Shown here piece after piece: positions 1 to 8,600 of a DNA stretch of 64,000 bases. The notes beneath the pieces are model-generated. The model was given only the letters and a program-made list of their open reading frames with translations, did not search any database and was not told the DNA's origin. A program made the position numbers and the translations under genes. The stretch is from Bacteroidota bacterium. Lineage in GTDB: Bacteria; Bacteroidota; Bacteroidia; AKYH767-A; 2013-40CM-41-45. The DNA is taken from the NCBI GenBank assembly GCA_016711505.1, contig JADJSV010000004.1, positions 186,001-250,000 of the forward strand, written 5' to 3'. Within the stretch, counting starts at the first letter, position 1; each line of letters opens with the position of its first letter.

Positions 1-2
1 AA

Positions 3-965
3 GTTGAAGATGCTAAAGTTGAAGGTGGAGAAGAAGGAGGAGAAGTTGCACTTGAACAATGTTATATACAGTATAATGTAAACCCAACTCATTTCTGGAA
101 GTTTGGATTATTTATTCCTCAGATTGGAATTTTAAATCAGAATCATTTGCCGGAAACGTACAACGGAAATGAAAGAAACAGAATAGAAACATTAGTAATA
201 CCTTCAACATGGCGCGAACTTGGAGTTAGTTTCAACGGAAGTTTATCGAAACTTCCTGTTTCATATTCAATAGCGCTTGTAAACGGATTGAACTCCGCCG
301 GCTTTGAACATGGAAATCTGATTCGCGGTGGAAGATTTGAGGGTAGGAATGCATCAGCTAACAATCTTGCACTTACAGGTGCTGTAGATTATTCATACAA
401 AAAATTAAAATTCCAGATCAGCGGATATTATGGCGGATCAGTAGGACTTTCTCCACGTGAAGCAGACAGTCTGGAACTTGAATCCGGGATCTTTGGTTCT
501 CCGGTTGGTATCGCTGAAGCCAATGTAAGATATAACAGTGGTAGATTTTCTTTCAAAATACTGGCGGCAACAGTTTCAATTCCCAAAGCAGCATCAATAA
601 ACCGTGCTTATGCAAGCAATACTCCTGCAATGGCTTTTGGTGGTTATGCTGAAGTTGCTTACTCAGTTTATAAATCTAAAAGTTCAGATAGCAAAGCAAA
701 TCTGATGGCTTTCGCACGCTATGAAAAACTGGATTTGAATTCAGACATTCCTACAAATGGAATTATCGATCCAACTTTAGATCAACAGCATATTGTTATT
801 GGATTAACATATTTACCAATTAATAATGTGGTATTCAAAGCCGATGTCAGAATGCAAACTACAGGTGATCAGAATCCCGCACTCATTATTAATCCTAGTC
901 CAACGGCTCCTGCTTACGAAACAAAAAATTCGTTTGTAAATCTTGGAATCGGATATAGCTTCTAA
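3..965 (+). CDS. Outer-membrane porin-like protein (5' end cut by window edge)
   Basis: The reading frame is open from the first bases of the window, so the N-terminus lies outside it; the TTG at 147 is only an internal codon. The visible 320 residues show alternating aromatic and polar strands, glycine-rich turns and a C-terminal GIGYSF ending in Phe, as expected of an outer-membrane beta barrel. A low-complexity stretch rich in Gly and Glu sits near the left edge. It is followed after 32 bases by an imelysin and a di-heme oxidoreductase on the same strand, so it is probably the outer-membrane partner of an iron-related operon. The substrate cannot be read from sequence. The barrel call is inference from composition and context. 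Confidence 0.6.
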   Translation, partial: VEDAKVEGGEEGGEVALEQCYIQYNVNPTHFWKFGLFIPQIGILNQNHLPETYNGNERNRIETLVIPSTWRELGVSFNGSLSKLPVSYSIALVNGLNSAGFEHGNLIRGGRFEGRNASANNLALTGAVDYSYKKLKFQISGYYGGSVGLSPREADSLELESGIFGSPVGIAEANVRYNSGRFSFKILAATVSIPKAASINRAYASNTPAMAFGGYAEVAYSVYKSKSSDSKANLMAFARYEKLDLNSDIPTNGIIDPTLDQQHIVIGLTYLPINNVVFKADVRMQTTGDQNPALIINPSPTAPAYETKNSFVNLGIGYSF

Positions 966-997
966 TCATTATTCATTATTAACTACTAATTATTTCC

Positions 998-2068
998 ATG
1001 AAACATACCTTCCTGACCCTGGCCATCATCAGTATTCTTTTTTCATCAGGTTGTAAAAAAGAAGAAGTTGTTACTGAACCCAATAACTCACAACTTGAAC
1101 AAGACATATTAAATGATTTTGCAAGTGTTTTAGTGTATCCGAATTATTCTGAAATATACACCCGGTCAAATTCTATGAATGCTCTTGTTCAATCGTTCGT
1201 TACTAATCCTGATGAACCAACACTTGAACTTATTCGTCAGGCATGGAAATCGACAAGAAGTCAGTGGGAATTATCTGAAAGTTATTTATTCGGACCGGTT
1301 GATGATTTCAGTTATGATCCAATGATGGATACATGGCCAATCAACCATGTCGATCTTGATTCATTGTTATCAACAACAGATGCATTAACACCTGCATATA
1401 TAGCAACTCTTCCGACTTCTTTAAAAGGATTTCATCCGATAGAGTATTTGATTTTTGGTTTGTCAGGCACACGAAGTGCAGGTGATTTTACTGCCCGGGA
1501 ACTGGAATACCTGTCATCATTAAGTACAGATTTAAATTCTATTACTTTGAGTTTGAAAAATAGCTGGGATCCTGCTCAGCCGGGGAATTTCTCTGTTCAA
1601 TTGAAAACTGCCGGAAATGGTAGTAATCGTTTTGCTTCAAGAAAGGATGCCTTTATTACCATTGTGAATGCAATGGCAGGAATTTGTGATGAGGTGGCGA
1701 ATGGAAAAATGGAAGATCCTTTAGTAGCGCAAGACTCATTACTTGAAGAATCTCAATTTTCACATAATTCACTGGAAGATTTCACGAATAATATTCGTGG
1801 TGTCAGAAATAGTTATTTATGTACTTTTACAACTGATGGTAAGGGATTAAATGAGCTCGTTGCTTCAATGAACATTTCACTGGATAATTCTATCAGATCG
1901 AAAATTGAAGCTGCGATAAATTCGTTTTCTGCAATTGACCCGAATTATGGCAGAGCGATCTATTATCAGCAAGTTCAGATTATGAATACACAAAGTCTGA
2001 TCAACGATCTGAAATCAACGCTTGAAACAGACCTGATCGATTTCATCCAAACAAACGTAAAAGATTAA
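998..2068 (+). CDS. Imelysin family lipoprotein (IrpA / EfeO-like M75)
   Basis: This is a predicted lipoprotein: a hydrophobic signal of about 18 residues ends in a lipobox with Cys19. The imelysin signature GxHxxE is present as G144-F-H146-P-I-E149, and the 356-residue length fits a single imelysin domain. Imelysins are iron-regulated periplasmic or surface proteins thought to bind metal through this His and Glu, despite the M75 peptidase name. It lies 32 bases after the porin gene and 15 bases before a di-heme c-type oxidoreductase, an arrangement typical of Bacteroidota and proteobacterial iron-acquisition loci. The metal-binding role is family knowledge; iron specificity here is inferred. 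Confidence 0.88.
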   Translation: MKHTFLTLAIISILFSSGCKKEEVVTEPNNSQLEQDILNDFASVLVYPNYSEIYTRSNSMNALVQSFVTNPDEPTLELIRQAWKSTRSQWELSESYLFGPVDDFSYDPMMDTWPINHVDLDSLLSTTDALTPAYIATLPTSLKGFHPIEYLIFGLSGTRSAGDFTARELEYLSSLSTDLNSITLSLKNSWDPAQPGNFSVQLKTAGNGSNRFASRKDAFITIVNAMAGICDEVANGKMEDPLVAQDSLLEESQFSHNSLEDFTNNIRGVRNSYLCTFTTDGKGLNELVASMNISLDNSIRSKIEAAINSFSAIDPNYGRAIYYQQVQIMNTQSLINDLKSTLETDLIDFIQTNVKD

Positions 2069-2083
2069 TTTAGATCAAGTGAA

Positions 2084-3460
2084 ATGATGAAAAAGTTTTT
2101 TTTCGGTGCAGTGATATTTTCATTTATTTTTGGATTAAGCAGATGCCGGAAAGCTGAACTTTTTCCTGAAGATGATTTTGATGAAAGATTAAGTGGTGGT
2201 TCACAGACAACATTTGATTTCACTGCTCAGGCATTCAGTCATGCCTTTGCAGGTCTTTCAGGATACGATGAGGGAATACACGATCTTGGTGATGCACACT
2301 TCGAGCAATCGTTTGTAACTGCACCTGCAATGTTTTTTGGTGGGTTAGGACCTGCGTATAATAATACTTCTTGTGTCTCTTGTCACCATAACGACGGTAA
2401 AGGTGTACCGAATGCAGGTTTTGCTGAATCATCACTGTTGATGAGAATCAGCACTGATGGAACTGATGAACACGGTGGAAGCATTGCTGTTCCAGGATAC
2501 GGGACACAAATTCAGGATAAGTCTGTTCTGGGGAAATTTAAGGAAGCTACAGTAAATATTAATTATTCTTATCAGACATTTACTTTTCCTGATGGAGAGG
2601 CATATGAACTACGCACTCCTGTTTATACATTGACTGATCTGCATATTCCTATTAGTGTTCCTTATACTTTATCGCCAAGACTTGCACCGCCTGTCTTTGG
2701 TCTGGGCTTGCTTGAGAACATTTCTGAAATGGATATAATTGCCAATGCTGATCTCTCAGATAGTAACAACGATGGAATCAGTGGCAAGCCTAACTATGTA
2801 TGGGATCCTGTTCAAAGTAAGATGATGTTAGGTCGGTTCGGACATAAATCGAATACTGCTACTATCCTCACACAAGTTGCCGCAGCTTACAACAATGACA
2901 TGGGAATTACGAGTAGTGTCTTTCAAAATGAAACTACACATGGTCAGTCGCAAACGGATCTTCTGGCTGATGATCCGGAAGTGCCGGATAGTATTTTGCA
3001 TGCAGTAAAATTTTATGTTCAGACATTACAAGTACCTGCCAGAAGAAATGTAAATTCAGCAGAAGTTATTCGTGGAAAACAATTATTCGATCAGGCAAAG
3101 TGTGGCGTTTGTCATACACCAACTTTCAGAACATCTGTAAATGTTGCTTTTCCTGCTATGTCAAATCAGTTGATTCATCCTTACACTGATTTGTTGGTAC
3201 ACGATATGGGATCTGGTCTTGCAGATAACCGCTCTGACTATCGTGCTGATGGAAACGAATGGCGAACAGCCCCTCTTTGGGGAATTGGATTATATGAGAC
3301 AGTAAATTACCCGGCATATTATCTGCATGACGGTCGCGCAAGAACATTGGTTGAAGCAGTAATGTGGCATGACGGTGAAGCGCGTTCTTCTGTTGATTTT
3401 GTAAAACAATTATCTACTTCAGACAGAAAAGCACTTTTTGCATTTTTGAAGTCTCTTTAG
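2084..3460 (+). CDS. Di-heme oxidoreductase (DHOR / DUF1111, thiol-oxidoreductase-like)
   Basis: The 458-residue exported protein has two c-type heme motifs: C97-V-S-C-H101 early and C340-G-V-C-H344 in the C-terminal third. Length and motif spacing fit the DHOR (DUF1111) family, periplasmic di-heme proteins related to the MauG/cytochrome c peroxidase superfamily. The N-terminal hydrophobic segment is a signal peptide with a Cys near residue 21, so it may be lipid-anchored. It is the third gene of the porin-imelysin-DHOR cluster. Family members next to imelysin are proposed to handle redox of iron or organic ligands; the actual substrate is unknown. ATG at 2084 and 2087 are both possible starts. 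Confidence 0.85.
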   Translation: MMKKFFFGAVIFSFIFGLSRCRKAELFPEDDFDERLSGGSQTTFDFTAQAFSHAFAGLSGYDEGIHDLGDAHFEQSFVTAPAMFFGGLGPAYNNTSCVSCHHNDGKGVPNAGFAESSLLMRISTDGTDEHGGSIAVPGYGTQIQDKSVLGKFKEATVNINYSYQTFTFPDGEAYELRTPVYTLTDLHIPISVPYTLSPRLAPPVFGLGLLENISEMDIIANADLSDSNNDGISGKPNYVWDPVQSKMMLGRFGHKSNTATILTQVAAAYNNDMGITSSVFQNETTHGQSQTDLLADDPEVPDSILHAVKFYVQTLQVPARRNVNSAEVIRGKQLFDQAKCGVCHTPTFRTSVNVAFPAMSNQLIHPYTDLLVHDMGSGLADNRSDYRADGNEWRTAPLWGIGLYETVNYPAYYLHDGRARTLVEAVMWHDGEARSSVDFVKQLSTSDRKALFAFLKSL

Positions 3461-3485
3461 TGTAGGGGCTTATTGAAAAAAAATT

Positions 3486-3575
3486 AACACTAAGATCACT
3501 AAAATTTGTCACAAGAGCACAAGTGATGGTTTTTTCATAAGTGTTCTTGTGACAAATTTTAGTGGACTTAGTGTT
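3486..3575. repeat. Long intergenic inverted repeat, AACACTAAG family, copy 1
   Basis: A near-perfect palindrome with arms of about 35 bases (3486-3520 and 3541-3575) separated by about 20 bases. The arms read AACACTAAGATCACTAAA outward and contain the word ATTTGTCACAAGAGCAC. Three relatives occur in the window (17.9, 22.3 and 23.0 kb). It follows the di-heme oxidoreductase gene, so it can act as a transcript end, but its arms are longer and more conserved than a simple terminator needs. Confidence 0.8.
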
Positions 3576-3716
3576 TTATTTTTCAATCATACGAGTTTTT
3601 TCTTTTGATATTCATGTTATCTGCCTCTATAAATAACTTTATCATCGCAAAAGGTTTGATTTCTTGACATTTTAGGTCATTTTTGCACCTGTGTTTCGAC
3701 ACATTAAACCCTAAAA

Positions 3717-4889
3717 ATGTCCCGAAAGTACATTCAGATTTTCCTTCACGTCCTTGCTTGCTTTGCTTTTTTAGCCTTTGCGGTTTTACTTGCACCCGGT
3801 CCTGAAATTAACTCCCAAACCATAACAAATCCTCATACATTAAGAGATATCATTTCATATTTTTTGATCTTTCTTTTTTTCTATCTGAATTTTTATTTTT
3901 TATTGCCAAAATATTATTTCAAGAAAAAACATTTCAGGTATATATTTTCTGTCCTCTTTTCATTCGCATTGGTAATAATCGTTCCACGTCTTATTTTCTT
4001 CAGTGAAAGGCATCACATTGAAAGACATCAACGGTTCCCGGGACCGCCGTCGGAAATGAGAGCGGAAGAAAAGTTTCATCATGATAAATTTCCGGTGAAT
4101 AAAGATGGATCAGATCCAAGTCATGAAGTTAATGCTGACTCAGAACACAATCATCCAATGCCTCCTCCGGGAAGAAGAAGACATTCTGAATTTTATGGTT
4201 TTGATTTACATCATTTAGCTTTTGAAGCTACACAAAGTTTTATACTTTTTATTTTTGTGATCCTGTTCTCATTGGTCATCAAAACCAGAAATAAACTCCG
4301 AAGCGCGGAAAAAGAAAAATTAAATGCGGAATTATCATATTTAAAGGCTCAGATTAATCCGCATTTTCTGTTTAATACATTAAATAGTATTTATTCACTT
4401 GCAATTGAGAAGTCAGATTACACTCCAACCGCTGTTGTAAAGCTTTCCGGAATGATGCGGTATGTGCTAACGGAATCTTCAGCTCAATACGTTTCTCTTG
4501 AAAAGGAGATCAATTACATCAGAGATTTTGTAGATCTCCAGAAATTAAGAGCCGGAGATACTGCTGATGTTCAATTTGACGTTTCAGGAGATTTTATAGG
4601 AAACAGAATTGCACCCCTGATATTGATTGCATTTATTGAAAATGCATTTAAACATGGTGTAAACCCTGAAGAGAAATCAGTTATTGTAATTAGATTGGTT
4701 GTTACCGGTAAAAAATTACATTTGATTGTTAAAAATAATAAAGTAAATTTAAATTCTGATTTGAGTAATCAGGTTGGTCTGGAAAATACAATCAATCGTT
4801 TGGATCTTATCTATCCTTCCAAATACACACTTCATTTCAGAGATAAAGACAATGAGTACAGAGTTGAATTAATTCTTGAGCTGATATGA
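3717..4889 (+). CDS. LytS-type sensor histidine kinase with His-rich extracytoplasmic loop
   Basis: A 390-residue membrane kinase of the His_kinase (PF06580) type. Hydrophobic segments occupy roughly residues 5-25, 42-62, 73-95 and 175-195. The phospho-acceptor is H216 in NPHFLFNT, followed by the N-box ENAFKHG and a degenerate G-box region (VGLENTINRL). Between the third and fourth membrane segments lies a loop rich in His (about 11 in 75 residues) plus acidic and Pro residues, which could bind metal. The stop overlaps the next gene's start in ATGA, so the regulator is translationally coupled. It sits just after an iron-type locus and before a giant secreted protein, both possible targets. 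Confidence 0.9.
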   Translation: MSRKYIQIFLHVLACFAFLAFAVLLAPGPEINSQTITNPHTLRDIISYFLIFLFFYLNFYFLLPKYYFKKKHFRYIFSVLFSFALVIIVPRLIFFSERHHIERHQRFPGPPSEMRAEEKFHHDKFPVNKDGSDPSHEVNADSEHNHPMPPPGRRRHSEFYGFDLHHLAFEATQSFILFIFVILFSLVIKTRNKLRSAEKEKLNAELSYLKAQINPHFLFNTLNSIYSLAIEKSDYTPTAVVKLSGMMRYVLTESSAQYVSLEKEINYIRDFVDLQKLRAGDTADVQFDVSGDFIGNRIAPLILIAFIENAFKHGVNPEEKSVIVIRLVVTGKKLHLIVKNNKVNLNSDLSNQVGLENTINRLDLIYPSKYTLHFRDKDNEYRVELILELI

Positions 4890-5578
4890 TCAAAGCAATT
4901 GCAATTGACGATGAACCACCTGCATTAAAAGTGATTGAAAGTTTTTGTTCGCAGGCAGAAAATATCGAATTGGAGAAAACTTTTACCAGTCCTAATGAAG
5001 CCCTGAAGTACTTACGGAAATTTCCCGTTGACCTGATATTCCTGGATATTAATATGCCTTCCATAACAGGTATTGATTTTTATAAATCACTGGAGAGAGA
5101 AACGATGGTGATCTTTACAACTGCATATAGTGAATATGCAGTTGAAGGATTCAACCTGAATGCTGTCGATTATCTTTTAAAACCATTTACACAGGAACGT
5201 TTTCAACAAGCTATAAAAAAGGCGAATGATTTCTATTCTTATAGCCGTCAGGTTCCGGGAACTATAAACCAGTCACTTTATATTAGAGCAGATTATAGTC
5301 TGATAAAGATCAATTATGAGGATATTGTTTTAATTGAAAGTCTCGACGATTATCTGAAGATCTATCTTTCTAACGATAAGATCATAGTTGCCAGAATGAC
5401 AATGAAGTCAATGGTAGAAAAACTTCCTGCAACAGAATTTATTCGTGTTCACAGATCTTTTATTATACCTCTCAGCAGGATTAACCATGTCAGAAATAAA
5501 ATAATCTCTATCTCCGGAAAGGAAATTCCAATTGGTGGAAATTATGAAGAAGCCTTTTTTAACGTATTTAAGTCATAA
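4886..5578 (+). CDS. LytTR family response regulator
   Basis: A 230-residue regulator with a receiver domain at residues 1-120 and a LytTR DNA-binding domain at about 132-230. The receiver shows the acidic pair D8/D9, phospho-acceptor D54 in FLDINMP, the Thr of the IFTTAY strand and Lys in LLKPF. The LytTR part has the usual beta-rich pattern and the FIRVHRSFI motif. It overlaps the upstream kinase by 4 bases and is surely its partner. LytTR proteins bind direct repeats upstream of their targets; the adjacent 5834-base secreted-protein gene begins 101 bases downstream and is the nearest candidate. Confidence 0.93.
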   Translation: MIKAIAIDDEPPALKVIESFCSQAENIELEKTFTSPNEALKYLRKFPVDLIFLDINMPSITGIDFYKSLERETMVIFTTAYSEYAVEGFNLNAVDYLLKPFTQERFQQAIKKANDFYSYSRQVPGTINQSLYIRADYSLIKINYEDIVLIESLDDYLKIYLSNDKIIVARMTMKSMVEKLPATEFIRVHRSFIIPLSRINHVRNKIISISGKEIPIGGNYEEAFFNVFKS

Positions 5579-5679
5579 TATTAATTCAGCGGTGTAAGTT
5601 CTGCCTCGCTTTTTAGAGAACCTTAAGTTGCCTTTTGGATAGAAGTAATTATCGTTTGTGGTGATAATTTCAACTTTCT

Positions 5680-8600
5680 ATGACAAAAAGGGACATTGTT
5701 AGAGGAAGGAGAGGTAAAGGTCGTATTGGAATGCGGCCTCGTGTGGTTCAAAAATTGAAACTTAAATGGGTGGTGATTTTTGCGTCTTGTTTTCTCTTTC
5801 TTTCCGGTCTAGTATTTTATCTATTGACATTTTTAAATGTCAAAACCATGTTTGCAAGCACTTTGTATACATGGAATGGGTCTGTCAATTCTTTATGGAC
5901 TGAACCGTTAAATTGGACACCAAATGGTATTCCGGATTCTACAGATATGATTTCTATTTCCGGAAGTGTAAATCCATTGTTGATGGATGGCGACAGGAAA
6001 ATTGCAAGCCTCACATGTAATAATTCATCTAACATTGATCTGAGTGGATTTGTCTTAAGTCTATCAGGTAATTTTATTTCTAACGCCGGTTCACTCATTG
6101 AATTAAATGGAGGTGTAATTATTATTTCAGGTAATGCTAATTTTAATGGTGGAATAGTTTCCGATTCTGATTCATCAGGATTTGTTATGACAACAGGTTC
6201 AAGCTGTGTTTTTGGTAATTCAAGCGGCGGTCCAACCATGAATGCTATGGTAAATGTGAATGCAGGAAATGTTACTCTGCGTTCTACAACATTTAACAGA
6301 GGTGTTATTATTTCCAAACGTGGTTCGGGAAATGACAATTCGTTTGGTGGAAATACATATAACGGTATAACTGAAATTATAAATAATGGAACAGGCAATT
6401 TAGTTTTATCAAATAATGTCCGTGATGTTTTTAATCAGATTGTAACATTCAGTAATAACGGTAGTGCAGGAATTTATCCCGGGTACAATGATGCAACCGG
6501 TACTTTATTCAATGATAGCGTTTATGTAAATTGTTCTGCAGGTGCGGGAATTTATTTTAGCGCCGGTTCAGGGAATTCGATTTTAGCAGAGAGTAAGCGA
6601 ATAAATATCGGTTTGAACAGATTTTCTGCAGGGACACTTTCACTCAGACATTTTACTACATCGACTTCAATAGATCAAAATCTTTTATTAACCGGAACTG
6701 CAATTGCTTCATTTGGACCGGCAACTACATTCGGAAATGAATTAAAAGTTGAAGCTCCGGGAATTTTACTGAATGGTGCAGTGTTTAGCTCAAAAGCATC
6801 TCTTACAAAAACAGGGACAGGTAATAATTCCGGCGCAGGTGGAAATATTTTTAATGATTCAACACAAATTATTAATTCAGGTACGGGATTTCTTTTATCC
6901 GGGAATACACTGCCTGATAATTTTAATGCTGCGCTTTCTATTTCTAACCCAGGGACCGGTGATATATACCTTGCACACAATTCAGCAGGTAATATATTTA
7001 ATAATGTTGTTACGATCAGTAATTCAGGAAGCGGTTCAACTAACAGAGTATTTATTTGTGAAGGTAGCGCTGCTGCAACTGCCACCTTTAACAATGATCT
7101 GAATCTATTCAATACAAGTTCGGGAAACGGTGCAATAATTCGATTCAATTTACGTGGACGGTCTTTATTCAAAGGTGATCTTTATATTAATAGTTCTGTT
7201 GGTGCCTTGTCAAGCGGAGTATCATTTGGCGGTTCCGGATATGCGGGTTCAGCTGAACTGGATTCTTTACATACAATTCATTTTGGACCGGATGGTTTTT
7301 CTGGCGGTACGTTATCGCTTGTAAATTTTTATAAGCCGGGGACCGATAGTTTACAACTTGAAACTAGCGGCAGTTCAGGAATTACCTTAGGTCCAGGAAC
7401 AACAATTGGTGGTTCATTCAAATCGACTTCTTCTGCAATTACCTTAAATGGATGTAATTTTTATGGTCTTACTAATATTATAAAGACAGGAAGTTCAAAT
7501 GATCTTGGATCAGGAAGAAATATTTTTTACCGGAACACAGAAATCATTAACAATGGTGCCGGAAGTTTTACAATGGCAAACACAAACCCCGATACTTTTT
7601 ACAGCGATGTAAGTTTCATTAATTCAGGAACAGGTACTTTACAATTAGCACAAAATGCTGCGGGAAATTTATTCAATGGAAAGGTGACACTGGATAATAA
7701 TGGTTCAGGAGCAAATAACAGGATGTTCATCTGTGAAGGCAATGCTAACGCTTCTGCAATATTCAATGATACCGTTTTTGTAAATAATATTTCAACGGCA
7801 TCATCTGCATATATCAGATTTAATCTTAGAGGTACAACACTCTTTAATGAGGAAGTCATTCTTTCAAGTACAGGCGGAACCGGTGGTGGAAGTAATGGAG
7901 TTTATTTTGGATGGCCCGGTTATACAGGTTCTTCAACTCTTGCAGCAGGCAAACATTTGTCTTTGGGAAATTCAGGTTATACAAGAGGAGTTTTAAGTTT
8001 AATTCGTTTTAATAAACTCGGTGTGGAGAGTGACAGTCTTCTGATGGGGAGTGGTTCTGCTTTAGTGTTAGGTCCGAACCTGATCTGGAATGGTGATTTG
8101 TCAGTCACTACTGGTGGTGTAAATCTGAATGGAGGAATATTTTCAGGTGATGTTTACATTATTAAAACGGGAACGCTTTCTGAAACGGGTACAGGAGGAA
8201 ATACATTTGGTGGTCAGTTTTCTCTTATCAATAGAGGTACAGGAAATCTTGTACTTGGAAATACTTCACCGGATATTTTTTCGGGTGATGCAATTTTTAC
8301 TAATGCCGGAACTTCATACATGCAAATTGCCAATGGTTCGGCAGGAAATATTTTCAATGGAACAGTTACATTGAATAATTCGGGAAGTGGTTCAGATAAT
8401 AGAATACTCCTTGCAGAAGGCAGTGCCCTGGCAAGTATTGTATTTAATAATGATGTTTTTGTAAACAATGTTTCAACTGCAACAGTGGGAATAATCCGTT
8501 TCAACTTACGCGGGACGTCTGCATTTAAAGGAAATATTGAGTTGAATAACACTGCAGGTGCTGGAACCGGTAGTTGCGGGATCTTTTTCGGACTTGCAGG

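Noticed and set aside
5817..8552. Several minus-strand open frames of 80-190 codons
   Set aside because: They lie opposite the giant repetitive gene, share its repeat period and have no start context or recognisable protein sequence; they are shadows of the real frame.
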